A stretch of 64,000 nt of DNA, from positions 10,960,967 to 11,024,966 of the forward strand of contig CM030706.1 in assembly GCA_017979445.1 (NCBI GenBank). Direction: 5' to 3'. Under the pieces are notes generated by a model. The model was given only the letters and a program-made list of their open reading frames with translations, was not told the DNA's origin and did not search any database. Below are positions 23,042-34,593 of the stretch, piece by piece. The number at the start of each line of letters is the position of its first letter. Position 1 is the stretch's first letter. Source of the DNA: Akebia trifoliata. Taxonomy: Eukaryota > Streptophyta > Magnoliopsida > Ranunculales > Lardizabalaceae. A program made the translations under genes and the position numbers.

Positions 23042-23545
23042 GTTGAGTTCACAGCGTGGGTTAAGATTGAAAGAAAAACTTCAAAAATCCGTGGGTTAAA
23101 GTTTGGACTAGCCAAATAGCAAAAGAGGTTCGATTATGGAGTAAATGAGCAAATACAGGTGAAGTTTAGCTCTTAAAAACAATGAAAATTTTTGGTATGG
23201 GGATTACCCATGGCCAGGAAAAGAATTTGGCCTTGCCGTACCTTACCTATAGTTAGGCTATATTGTTTACCTAGTCGTACCTCACCCACGACCAAGAATA
23301 AAAAAAAAGGTAAAAAAAATCAATCAAAAAATTTAGAAAAAAATAAGAAATGAAAAAAGTCAAAGTCAAAAAAGTCAAGAATAAAAGAAAATAGAAGAAG
23401 TTTTCTTAATTTAATGTAGGGACATACAACTCAAGAGAAGGAAAAATATCACAAAAAGATGTGTGGGAGCACACAAAGGATAGAAGACATAATAAAGTCA
23501 AAATAGATGAATTCTCAAAAATTTATCAAGCATTATCATGCCTCC

Positions 23546-24008
23546 CAAAGGTGTGGTGTAGTAGTAAGAGTTTAATGTACCTAAGGGACGTGCATTTAAA
23601 CCTAGACCCACCAAAGCTATGGCGTAGTAGTAAGAGCTTGAGGTCCCTAAAGGACATGCATTCAAACTTAAGCCCACCAAAGGTGTGTTGTAATGTTAAG
23701 AGCTTGAGGTCCCTAAGAGACGTGCGTTCAAACCTAAGCCTACCAAAGGTATGGCGTAGTGGTAAGAGCTTAAGGTCCCCAAGGGATGTGCGTTCAAACC
23801 TAGACCTATCAAAGCTATGGTGTAATGGTAAGAGCTTGAGGTCCTTAAGGGATGTGCGTTCAAGCCTAAGCCTACCAAAGGTATGGGCATAGTGGTAAGA
23901 ACTTGAGGTCCCTAAGAGACATGAGTTCAAACCTAAACCCACTAAAGGTGTAATGTAGTTGTAAGAGCTCGAGGTCCTCAAGGGATGTGCGTTCAAACCC
24001 AAGCCACT
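23546..24008 (+). repeat. 66-bp tandem array of tRNA-like units
   Basis: Seven units start at 23546, 23612, 23678, 23744, 23810, 23876 and 23943, a spacing of exactly 66 bp and once 67. Each unit has TGGCGTAGTGGTAAGAGCTT, a box A-like/D-arm word, then GTCCCTAAGGGAC, a stem with a three-base loop, then CGTTCAAACCT, a box B/T-loop-like word, and ends near CCACCA. This is the plan of a tRNA or a tRNA-derived SINE head. Because 66 is 22 codons, frames on both strands stay open and give repetitive pseudo-proteins. Confidence 0.8.
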
Positions 24009-24629
24009 ACTTCAAGAACAATATTCAAGCAAGATTCTCTTCACTTTATAACTCATTTGTGGACATGTAGTCATCAAAAAATACCTAAGTTAAACCGCCA
24101 ATCTTAGAAAGTTTTATCAACTCCAAATGGAAAATCAACTTTTACTAAAGTGAACATAGATTGGAATTCTTACTTTCAAATCATTTCTTTTATCAATCAG
24201 TTTCAAGAGTCCTACATCATGCCACGAAACTTGTTCTTTTCAGAAGCTTCAAGAGCCATACATCAAGTCAAAAAGCCTAGAATTTTAAGTCTAATACTTG
24301 TCAGACCTAGAACTTGGGAGGATTAATTTTTTTATTTTAATAGATTCAATTTGAGTTCACTAAAGTAAGATAAGAACAAGAAAGTGAACTCGAACTCAGC
24401 TAGATAAAAAAGAGTTTGAGTTTATGTCTTTCTGATTCGCTGCACGAAACTCTCACAAAGAGGGGAAGTTGTAGACACGCCATTTTTGCTTAGGTTGAGT
24501 TCGAGAACACCAAAAACCTTTCGAAAAAGGGGTTTGACCTAAGTAAATTTCAAGAGGGTTCAAAAACCCTATTTTCAAGCAACCACAAGACTTGAAGGCC
24601 ATTTCTAAAGTAAAATACATAAATTTTTA

Positions 24630-24860
24630 CCTGGCCAAAGGTAACCCATGGCCAGGAGAATTTTTTTTACCTAGTATGGGGATGAGCCACGGTAAGGAAT
24701 AAAGTTTTCTTGGTATGGGGATGACCTACGACCAGGCATAAATTTTGCCCAGATAGGGTTCACCCACGGTCAGGCATAATGTTTATTTAGTTTAAAGGTG
24801 ACCTATGACAAAACATAAATTTATTCAATCCTTGGGTCACCCAAGGCCAATTCTGTTACA
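24630..24860 (+). repeat. Degenerate ~45-bp repeats in the Ret-4 U3
   Basis: Four or five imperfect copies of a word like GGTATGGGGATGACCYACGR, followed by CCAGGCATAA and a T-rich spacer. Related copies occur in the internal region at 23190-23300, for example ACCCATGGCCAGGAAAAG. Confidence 0.55.
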
Positions 24861-25566
24861 ACCCATGTGTGTTCGAATTTGATTAGGGATAATTAACCTA
24901 TAACCCACTTCTTAATGAATTTTCCCCCGAGAAAATTCTTCTATTTTACTCTTTACCTATCCTTTAATTCTTCAATAAGCCCACCATCATGGTCTTCTTG
25001 TAATTTTCATATTCTTCCAACAAAGATCCTTGGTCAAATTCGTTTCCATATGGGTGTACTTACTACCTTAACCTCACTTTGTTATAACTAAATCAAGGTA
25101 TGTTACATTTATGTCTTCCAAGTCCATCCTCAATCTAAGAAGGGTCAATGTAATTAGACCAAATTCAATGGGATTTGATAACTTTACCTAACTAAAAGAA
25201 TTCTCTAAAGCTTGTGAACAAATACATTCCTAACCTTAGGTTATTATAGGATTAGTTAAGGTCGATGACCTTAATGTCTAAAATCTAAGTCCATATTTAC
25301 ATGCCATCTAGCCTTGTTATCTAGGATTTGACTCAAAACCAATGGCTTAAGACTCTTTTACCATCCTCAAAGAATTTTCTAGAAATTATGACTTTTTACA
25401 ATCCTATCCTCTTGATCATCATGATTGGTGAGACCTATAAGTGAGTAAAAGACCATCAAGTCCAAGGAGAAGAAAGGTAATTTGTATTTTCTTTAGAGAT
25501 TTTATTGAAAATAATGGGAACCCTATGATTTAGGACGAGTTTATCTCCAAGGATCTCCCAAAATCC

Positions 25567-25576
25567 TATAAATAGG
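25567..25576 (+). promoter_or_regulatory. TATA box of the Ret-4 LTR
   Basis: TATAAATAGG about 1.1 kb into the LTR. It sets the LTR orientation as +. Confidence 0.55.
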
Positions 25577-25813
25577 ACCCCATCTAAGGCAAAAAATGAG
25601 AGGTGGAGCTTAAGGTGATCTAAAATTCCACTCAAATTCTCTCAAACCTCTCTAAAACCTCTTAGAAGAACAAACCAAGAAAAAAAAAAGACTAAGGTGG
25701 GAGTTAGTTTTAATTTTTATGTGACCCCCTTTCTATAACCCTCCTCTTCTATATATTCTCCTTCTTTACATTTATGCAAGTTTATGTTTTCTTTGTTTGT
25801 AGCAACGTAAATT

Positions 25814-26600
25814 TTAATCTGTTTGGGTTGAAATTTGGTGTGCATTTACCTTAGTCCCTCTTATAGTTATTATATACCATAGGAACTTTCCAAAAGAAAC
25901 TCTGAAGGTATATGTTTTTGGATTAATACGCAACCCATATTGTCGTAACCGAGTGAAGGTTGCTCCTAGATAGGACATGTGATGTCCTAACCTCCTACTT
26001 TTTACCAACATGTCATCTGTATAAACTTCCATAGTGTCTCCTATTATATCATCAAAAATTTTGGTGGCCAGCCTTTGGTAGGTCGCCTTTTGCATTTTTA
26101 GTTCGAATGACATCACCTTATAGAAAAAGAGATCTTGCTCCATGATGAATGTTGTTTTCTCCCAGTTTTACAAATCTAATAAGATCTGATTGTACCCTGA
26201 ATACCTGTCCATAAATGAAAGCCTCTCGTGGCTTATTTTTGCGTCAACTAATCGATATATGTGGGGTAGGGGAAACCCGTCCTCTAGGCATGCCTTATTC
26301 AAGTTTGTGAAAGCCCGTCCTTCTTTGGAACTGCAACTATTCTTGTTATCCATATAGGGTACTGGAATTCTTTAATGAATCTTGCCTTCTATAGCTTGGA
26401 AATTTCTTCATTTATCGCTTATTTGAGCTAGGGTTCTATTCTTCTGGGCTTCTGCTGCGTGGGTTGGTAACCTAGATCTACATTTAATCAATAACAAGTT
26501 ACTTTCGAATCAATCTCTGGCATGTCCTCGAATGACCATGCAAAAATGTCCTTGTTTTCTTTTAGAAACTACACAAGGACCACCTTGTCTTCTTCCCTAA
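25814..26600 (-). pseudogene. Ret-5 reverse transcriptase fragment
   Basis: An old Ty3/gypsy RT on the minus strand, a different lineage from Ret-2. From right to left: KDIFAWSFEDMP, then NLNKACLEDGFPLPHIYRLVD (partial: NKACLEDGFPLPHI), FMDRYSGYNQI, FYKVMSFELKMQKATYQRL, the palm motif MEVYTDDMLVKS with both Asp intact, and LRQYGLRINPKTYTF. Stops and frame changes occur, for example just before 26165. It is cut at about 25810-25838 by the end of Ret-4. The YTDD is preserved although the gene is broken. Confidence 0.85.
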
Positions 26601-27848
26601 GCTTTGCCCTTATATAAGTTCGATGTACTCACATATTGCCCTAGTCCACTTCTTTTACCCTTTATGTTGCCACTTATTGCTCATAAGGCAGCCCACTCTC
26701 AAATTTACTGACTTCGTCTTTTTTCCTTCCCTCATAACATGTCCATGTAACACTTCTGTGCCATTAATTTATCTCCTGTGATTTCCTTTAGTCCTTTGCG
26801 AGTCAATAATTGCACTACTTGATGTTAGGTTGAAAGAATAGCCTTTAAGGTTTCATGGCCTGTCAAAACTAGTAGGGTGACCTCTCTTATGGGAAGGGAT
26901 GTGTCCCTATTGAAATCAAAAATACTTTTTTCGGATGGTTCAAGGCTTCCAATTATCCCTATTTGATTTGCTACAAACAAAAACAAGATATCCACTACAC
27001 TTCCCACGTCTTTGAGAATCCTTCTTAAGTTTAGCATTCCCAAAAGCAAGGCAATAACCAAAGTGTTGTTGTGAGGAGCCTCAAAGGTTGTCATAAATAA
27101 AGATAGTTGCTTTGGATCCCCAAATAGATTTTGGTACCTGAGCTGTCATTATGCCCCCTAAAACCTGATATAATTCCTTCTCGTGTTCTATCTTCCTTAT
27201 GTTGTGAGCATTATCGGTCGTTCTATTTGAAAAGTATTCCCTGCCCTTTGAACTTTTTCTACTGGTTCCCTTAGAGGTTAGGGAGGGAGCTTCAGACCTT
27301 TTTTTTTCTGTTGTAAACACTATGAATCTCATCAACTTCCATTGATCGACTATATCTAGGATGATGTGCTTCAATCTCCCGTAATCATTTGTAAGATGAT
27401 CTTTGGCTTGGTTGTACTTGTAGTACGAATTTCCTAGCCTACTCCTATAATTTGTTTGGGGCTATATGAAACTCGGATCACTCCTTATAGGCTTCAGAAT
27501 CTCTAAAATTTTGTCTATGATGGGTGTCATTACTCTATTTATGTTCCACAAACCGAGTCCTTGTCTCTCCTAGCTTTGTTTCTTTCCATTCCTCGACTGA
27601 TCCTCTTGAGTTTCAACCTTAGTGCCTTCTTTTTCTAGGGTGAGTGCACTTGCTATTACCAAACTTCTTGGTAGCCAAGCCTTCAAAGGTGTGTTCTAGT
27701 TTGATGACCTTTTATGTTGTTATGTATAGGTTTTCCATTATCTCTGGTGGCTCGGTAATCAATTCCTCGTGCAATGTGGTCATCTGGATGATGGTATTCA
27801 CATAAGTTTGTGCCACTAGCTCGTTATCTGGGTTCTCTACTTGCATAG
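26601..27848 (-). pseudogene. Ret-5 gag C-terminus and protease remnant
   Basis: Broken coding between gag and RT. At 26825-27094 the frame reads APHNNTLVIALLLGMLNLRR, then LKDVGSVVDILF, matching the Tat protease active-site strand (a DxGS motif) with its usual upstream context. At 27081-27374 and to the right lie gag C-terminal remnants. Near 27660-27848 the frame NPDNELVAQTYVNTIIQM belongs to the gag N-terminus. Ret-6 cuts it at 27848. Confidence 0.7.
27844..27848. repeat. Target-site duplication of Ret-6 (left copy)
   Basis: CATAG; the right copy at 57333-57337 is TATAG, one base different. Confidence 0.7.
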
Positions 27849-29521
27849 TGAAAGCGCCCTCGATCCGCGGGATGTGCGGATCCGCTTTTGAATTTGAGGT
27901 TTGAGAGTCGCCACTTAGTTATTACGGTCTAGGAATCGAACATCGACTCGAAACGGATAAAAAAATAACTAATCTACTAAAAAAAATACTGAGTCCAGAG
28001 ATAACATTACGGGATTGGAAGGTATTAGGTACCAATCCCGCCCGGTAAACGCCGGTCTCTACTAATTCCCAAAAATGATTACATTGCTAAAAAGACCTAA
28101 ATAATAATAATAATAATAATAAATAAAAATATTTACCTTTGCAACGCATCGATTTTGTTCCCTCAGATTTGATAGAACAACTCATCGTATAGTACTCCTC
28201 GTTCTGTCACCGGATTCGCTTCAGACCTTCAAGACGAAGTACCTCCTTCTTAGATCTAAATATTTTTGATTTTTTTAAATAGATTTCTAGGTGTTTTGAT
28301 GGGTTTCTAGGTGTTTTTTGAGCTAAAGTTGGAGTATGGATGTTAGATAAGGAGTTGGGACTTCAAAATTAGGGTTTATTGGAGGCTAGGGAAGCTTTTT
28401 GACCTACTTTTCTTAGGATTTATTTTTTGATACGAAAATAAGTTGTAGAGACCCTTATTATAGATTTTTTTAAGTGTTTTTAAGATAGAGTTAGTGTTTA
28501 ATTATAATTATTTTAGATAATGTTAGTGTTTAATTAGAATATTTTTAAATAAAGTTAATGTTTAATTAGAATTAAATTAGATAGTTTTATAGTTTAATTA
28601 GAATTCTATTAGATAGTTTTAGAATTTAATTAGGTTTCTTTTGGATAGTTTTAGAGTTTAATTAGAATTCTTTTAGATAGAGTTAGAATTTAATTAGAAT
28701 TCTATTAGGATTTTGACTTTGATCTTATTAGATTGATTAGGATTTTGAATTAAGTCTGACTTGATTGACTAAAATTTAGGATTTTGACTTAAGTCTTACT
28801 TAATTGACTTGACTTTAGGATGTTGACTTAAGTCTTACTTGATGGAATTGACTTTAGGATTTTGACTTAAGTCTTACTTGATTGACTTGAATTTTAATTA
28901 GGATTTCACTTTACATTAATTAATGTCTTAATTATTAATTACTGAATTTTTAATTATTAAAATTGTAAAATTATCATTTTGCCTTCGAAAAAGACTTTTT
29001 GTGTTTTAAGTCGTTTTATAATGTTCCAGGATGTTTTGGAATCGATCTTTCGTAAAGAATTCAATGGGAATATTAGTTTGTGTCATTTATGAAATTTTTT
29101 TCGTGAAATAGTCATGAACTTTATGATGGGTTTTTTCGTAATTTTATCAAATTTTATGAAAATTGATGAAATGGTTTATTTGGTTTCGATTTGTTATTTT
29201 ATGTGTTTGAAAGGATTTTCCTAAGCGTAATGTAAGCTCTAGGGATGTTTTGAGGTTAAGGGTATTTTGGTAATTTGATCATTTTTTAGTAATTTTTATC
29301 GTGAATGTTCTTTTTATCTGAAAAATGATGATTTCTATGTTATATTTTGCCTAGTGTAACGTGATTTCTTCAGTTTTACTAGTTTGAAATACCTCATCCG
29401 AATTTCTGAAACATATCTAAGAACCAAATAGAGCATTAAAACAAACATCCATCATTGGGAACCGTTGCAATCAGGTTGACGAGTTGATTAATCAGGCGAG
29501 TGCAAAAATGGGGTGTCTACA
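27849..29521 (-). mobile_element. 3' LTR of Ret-6
   Basis: Left edge TGAAAGCGCCCTCGATCCGC, right edge GGGGTGTCTACA. It is followed by GATGCCCCCCTTT (29522-29534), the complement of the polypurine tract. It contains a TAA microsatellite (about 28097-28120). Confidence 0.9.
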
Positions 29522-29959
29522 GATGCCCCCCTTTGGCAGAGGGTTGAAACAAACTAGATAGCAAATCTATTTTGGTAGATAGTGCGATATCTGAATACCA
29601 AAGCTAGTGACAGTTCATTTTTCAACCTGGTTTAGCAATTCGTCGAGGCGTTCGGATCCTTGAGGGTAAAACTTTCCCGAGCAAAAGGTTGTCAGGTCCT
29701 CGAGTGAGAACTCTCACTGACGGTGTCAGATCCTTGAATTTTAGAAAATTCTCCCTGACTAAAATGTGCAAGTGTGTGCACTTAAAATCTGAGATAAATC
29801 TCAAAGGGTCTGAGCAAAATTCGAATAAAACTGAGTAAAATCTGAGCAAAACATAAAATCTAGGAAAACCTGAGAAAAATTTTGACTTTAAACAAAACTT
29901 TAAAAAAAATTGAAGTTTAAGAAAAATCTGAGCAAAAGTTGAGAAAAAGTTGAATGTTA

Positions 29960-30850
29960 TACTCTACCTACCCTGGGTGAAAGAGTAATGAATTTATTTT
30001 TCTAGGAGTCCTACTCTACCTACTCGGGGTGAAAGAGTAATGAACTAATTTTTTTTGGAGTCCTACTCTACCTACTCGGGGTGAAAAAGTAATGAACTAA
30101 TTTTTTGAGGAAGTTCTACTCTACCTATCCAGGGTGAAAGAGTAATGAACTAATTTTTTTGAGAAATTCTACTCTACCTACTTATAATGAAAGAGTAATG
30201 AACTAAACTTTTTGGGAGTCCTACTCAACCTGCCCAGGGTGAAAGAGTAATGAACTAATTTTTTTGGGAAGTTCTACTCTACTTACTCGGAGTGAAAGAA
30301 TAATGAATTAATTTTTTTGGGAGTCCTACTCTACCTGCCCAGGGTGAAAGAGTAATGAATTAATTTTTTTTGGGAAGTTTTACTCTACTTACTCGGAGTG
30401 AAAGAGTAATGAACTAATTTTTTTTGGAGTCCTACTCTACCTGCCCAGGGTGAAAGAGTAATGAACTAATTTTTTTTGGGAAGTTTTACTCTACTTACTC
30501 GAAGTGAAAGAGTAATGAACTAATTTTTTTTGGAGTCCTACTCTACCTGCCCAGGGTGAAAGAGTAATGAATTAATTTTTTTTGGGAAAGTTCTACTCTA
30601 CCTGCTCGGGTTGAAAGAGTAATGAACTAAATTTTTTTTTGGTAAGTTCTACTCTACCTACTCGGAGTGAAAGAGTAATGAACTAAGCTTTTTGGGAGTC
30701 CTACTCTACCTGCCCAGGTTGAAAGAGTAATGTACTAATTTGTTTGGGAAGTTCTAATCTACCTAATGGAGTGAAAGGGTATGAACTAATTTTTTGGGAG
30801 TCCTACTCTACCTACCCAGGGTGAAAGAGTAATGAACTAATTTTTTAGGA
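29960..30850 (-). repeat. 3' UTR tandem array of Ret-6 (~53-bp hairpin units)
   Basis: About 17 units of 50-57 bp. Each holds TACTCTACCTGCCCAGGG followed by TGAAAGAGTA, so TACTCT pairs with AGAGTA and ACCTG with CAGGGT (one bulge). A T-rich spacer (ACTAATTTTTTTGGGA) follows. Spacer length varies by homopolymer slippage. It is unrelated in sequence to the 34-bp array of Ret-2 but occupies the same place. Confidence 0.9.
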
Positions 30851-31501
30851 ATAAATGGGAGATTTACATTGCATTTGATTTTTTTTTAAATAAAAAATTA
30901 GATTTTATGAAAGTCCGGTAAACATTTTAACTCTCTTTGAATCTTAAGAGTTTTCAAAATTGCTATCAAGAAGATAACCTTTAATTCATAGTTCACCTTA
31001 TCCTTTGGGATTGAAATTGACCAGGCTTCAGAACCAAAATTCCCCTAGTTTGACAGGGAACTTTGCACTAGGGATAATTGAACATAATTTGAAAACGAAT
31101 GCCCCTAGTGTAGAAGGGGAAACTGTACTCTTTAGAAAAAGAAAGTGCCCTTGTTATGAAAGTTTGAAATCCTTGATTACCGCAAGCGTAATAAATGTTT
31201 AACTTGTAATTTTGACTTTTTATATTGAAGATTTTGAGTCAGGCTCAAAGAAATTGAAACAAAATATTTCTTTCTAAAATTCATCATAGAATTTATTTTT
31301 TCTCCCCATCGGTTCGCTTAGGGACATGAAACTCTTCAGATCAATCAAAGATGAAATACATATATCCACTAAGTCTATATTTGGTTCAAACTGGGTATTG
31401 AAACTTGATCATTCGGACTTCTGATGTTTCAGATTGGATCACATTTTCAGCTTTTTAACTCAACAAAGATTTTCTTTTATTTTTTGGTTGCTCTAAGTTT
31501 T

Positions 31502-31712
31502 GCCTAGATTGCCTTTTCAGGTTTTCAGTCTAGCGAGCATACTCTAGCTTTTGCCTAAATCTCCTTTTTAGGTTTTCGATCTAGCGAGCTTACAATTTTT
31601 TCTCTTTTCTTTGCTCTGATTGTTGTCAAAGTCGTCTTTTCAAATTTTCAACCTTGCGAGCTCGTCTTAACTTTTGCCTAAGTTGACCTTTTGGGTTTTC
31701 AACCTAGTAGGC
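31502..31712 (-). repeat. Stem-loop modules in the Ret-6 3' UTR
   Basis: Four modules beginning at about 31502, 31552, 31617 and 31675, of the type described in Ret-2. The first has arms CTAGATTG/CAGTCTAG (one G-T pair); the second and fourth each have one mismatch. Confidence 0.65.
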
Positions 31713-32008
31713 TTCATTTTTCTTTTTCTTCAATTTTGAACTTCTAGAGTTACTGTCTGATCATGCGTTGCTATCTTCCTTGAATTTTTTACACAGTACA
31801 TAGGAGGATTTTTATGGGTAGGCTTAGGACTGGGTATAAAAAGAAAGGAATTTTGAGGTTCAAAAACCCGAATTCCCTTTGTGTGGCATTTCTTTTATTT
31901 TATTTTGAATTTTCTTCCCATTTTGAAGATATTTCTTTTTTCTTTTGAATTTTTTCTCGATTTTTTTGTGTGGGAAAATATATATTTTTTTATTTTGAAG
32001 TGGTCGAG

Positions 32009-32071
32009 CCTGAAGTAACTTCTCAGGTTGCCTACATACCCTAGAATTTTGAGATCAGACCAAAACGTAGT
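32009..32071 (-). promoter_or_regulatory. Conserved double stem-loop (Ret-6)
   Basis: CCTGAAGTAACTTCTCAGG is identical to Ret-2. In the second stem one arm has changed (CTACAT against ACGTAG), giving one weak pair. Confidence 0.55.
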
Positions 32072-32089
32072 TCAAATTTTCCCTCCCTT

Positions 32090-33250
32090 GGGTTAGGTGA
32101 TCGGGTTGAGAAAAAAAAGGTTTTTTTTTTTTTTTTTTGAAAAAGACTGCAAAAGGCTGAGAAAGGATATGTTGAACAAGGTAGCAGGAAAATTGATTCG
32201 GCCAAAGATGGTCTCCTTAAATGTAGTACCGCTTGATTTGGTCAAGGTTGGTTGATTCTGGTAGTTCAATTCCATCATGATCTTGAAATCTAACGACTTT
32301 TCCAGACAGTATTTTTTTTAATGAATTAATCTCTCCAATTGGATTCAGACTTCTTCCCATAATCAAGGAGGAGTGCTTAATTTTCTCTGAAGTATGATGG
32401 TTAAATCCTTGACTTGTAAGTAGCGAATTTTAACCTTTTTGTCAAATGTGCGAACGATTCTTTTTTTATAAGTTTGCACGTGGTACAAAACTTCTAGGTT
32501 ATTTTTCTTCAATCAAGTTTAGCTCTTCGCACCCAATGATGAGTCTAGTCTGTTTCTAGCAATTGACTTTCCATCAAGACCTTGAGATATAAAATTTTCC
32601 TTTTAAATGGTAAGACTCTTTCTGTACCCCTGTAGTGTGAATGGTAACTTCTCTAACTAATCCTGGTGTGATTGACACATTGTCTTGATGATTATTTTGA
32701 GATTTTTTATTGGCTGCTTCAACCTTTCCATTAGTCTGAGAACGTAGGGGGATGATTTGTGATGCCAGATCCTGAACTTTGAACATAGAGTAACAACCTA
32801 AGCTTTGATGTACGACCATTATCAGAGATCAATACTGCTTCAACTGTTTCATTAGTCTGAGAATGGTAATCTATTCTGGGAGCTCTACCATTTTGAGAAG
32901 TGTAGCACTAATACATTTTGTAACATCTTCCTTGATCTCATTTTCTCAAGCCAGTATCTATTCCATGTCAGACAACACCCAAACTTGCACCTAACATATT
33001 CTCATCAGACCACACGAACAAGTCTTTTGAAATTTCTGAGTAAATTCATTATCCCCTTTGTGTTCCTCTAGGGATAGGATGGTTTCTATCTGAATTTCTC
33101 TAGGAATTATTTTTTGCTTCGAGGTCAATGACCTTTGTTTTCTTGATTAAAAGTTGATCCTGACTCTTATTTTTCTTGTTCAGGAGAGAAATTTATTAGA
33201 TTATTAGTTAATTCATTTATGCACTCAAGGTATTCAAATTTTTTTTATCT
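32090..33250 (-). pseudogene. Ret-6 residual integrase and RT-upstream fragments
   Basis: From 32090 to about 32860 the sequence matches the Ret-2 integrase end: QTNGKVEAANKKS holds the catalytic Glu context. After about 32880 it jumps to sequence matching Ret-2 around 12990-13260, upstream of the RT fingers. RT, both RNase H domains and half of integrase are therefore missing by internal deletion. Many stops; no protein expected. Confidence 0.7.
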
Positions 33251-34593
33251 AATCAAATTCAGATGGGGTGACAAACATTTCTATAGACTTGACAAATTAA
33301 CTTGACTCAATAAAAAAATAGTAGACTCGAGGTAAAGATAACATGACATTGAAAAATTGGACTCGAGCTAACTCAAATAACTCATGAAAACTCAAGACAA
33401 CTACCCACAACGGACTTGATTAGGACTGAGGACTGAGACATTGCCTACAACCAACAGGATTAAGGCACGGTGATTTTCAAGGAACAACTGAGAAATTTTG
33501 AGGTTATTTCTAACTGTTGACTTGGTACTGACGTTTGTTCTAACTGACCGGACTTATATCCCTAACTAGACGATGGACGATTGAGCTTAGATACAATGAT
33601 AACCCTTAAACCTCATTGAAGGTGAATTTAACTAGTTTCAGTGTTACCCCCTTGATAACATTTTAATGAATCCTGATATTTTATTGAATTTTGTGCACCA
33701 ATCCATTAAACAATTCATCCATTCAATGATTATTTAGAAGGAAAATAATTTTATTACACTCTTGAAAATTATTGAAAAATAATGTTTTTATTTAATAATA
33801 ATTTTCACAAATCTGATTATTTTTTTGCAATAATTTTCTTTTTAGAAAAATATATTTTGGTAATTTTCCAAGGTCCATGTAAAAAATAGATTTTTGATAA
33901 AAAACATATTTAAAAAATTTTCCATGCAAAAATAGATCTTTTGGAAAGCATTTTCTTTTGAAAAACATTTTTCCTGAAAAATATTTTTCTTTTGTAAACC
34001 ATTTTTCTTCTTTGAAAATGGATTGAAACCCGAATTTAGCAAAGAATTTGATTTCTATTTTGATTTAAATGGTCCGGCTCATCATGATTGTTGGATCGAG
34101 ATGTACTGGGTCATTATGAATTATTATAAAAAATGGATTCTTTATTGGGTTGGTGCACCCATTTTAATCAGGTAAAACAAAAAACTTTAATCTTTGAGGA
34201 CAACCAAACATTTTGATCTCATCATTTACATACATTTATCATTCACAAGGTCCCATTCAATAAACAACCTGGGAACACCTACAATAAGTTCGAATTGTGA
34301 CCTACAAGGAAGGTTTCCAAACTCTAAGCTTACTACGTGCAATGCATTATTATCTGGCCACCCTTGCCCAAGTACACCTATATACCTCTCGAGCGTACTC
34401 AATCAGACGGTACGTGGTGACTTGGTTTGATATACCGTATAGGTGATAATCTAAAACTTCAACTCACTTTTCTAAAGCCAAAAACAGCCAGTTTAATCCC
34501 CAAATCCTAGGTGGCGCGCGATGCATGATTAAAGGCACTATTAAATCACATCTTTTCTAGAATAGACGTAGTCTATCCTCCTAGTACCGTAGT
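33251..34593 (-). other. Ret-6 remnant of the G-patch tail and the 5' leader, left part
   Basis: 33251-33500 matches Ret-2 13265-13600. At about 33510 it jumps to the Ret-2 16535-16740 equivalent (upstream of gag) and then to the 18060-18730 leader equivalent, so gag, protease and ORF1 are gone. It is broken at 34593 by Ret-7 and resumes at 53625. Confidence 0.65.
34589..34593. repeat. Target-site duplication of Ret-7 (left copy)
   Basis: GTAGT; the second perfect copy is at 53625-53629. Confidence 0.9.

Larger units (their letters stand above)
23042..25804 (+). mobile_element. Ret-4: 3' part of a + strand LTR retrotransposon
   Basis: Internal 3' UTR-like sequence (23042-24469) followed by a polypurine tract (AAAGAGGGGAAGT, 24457-24469) and an LTR from 24470. 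No coding region remains in the window; the rest should lie left of Ret-2, perhaps in 3600-4060 and outside. The right end is uncertain and lies between about 25795 and 25838, where the RT of Ret-5 resumes. CA at 25803-25804 is the most likely end. The family is unknown, but the LTR start resembles the Ogre-like LTRs. Confidence 0.65.
24470..25804 (+). mobile_element. 3' LTR of Ret-4
   Basis: Starts TGTAGACACGCCATTTTTGC directly after a polypurine tract, with a TATA box at 25567-25576 in the same orientation. The first 20 bases differ by only one from the Ogre-like LTR start, but the rest is unrelated. The right boundary is inferred. Confidence 0.65.

Noticed and set aside
23461..24002. Repetitive proteins on both strands
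   Set aside because: The period of 66 bp is a multiple of three and both strands stay open; composition is that of a tRNA-like tandem repeat.
25814..26600. Endogenous pararetrovirus RT
   Set aside because: The RT lies in an element with LTR, Tat-type primer site, gag start and protease in retrotransposon order; no movement-protein or coat-protein motif is seen.
29960..30850. CRISPR-like regular repeats
   Set aside because: Units are contiguous with only homopolymer spacers, the setting is a plant retrotransposon 3' UTR and no cas-like gene exists.
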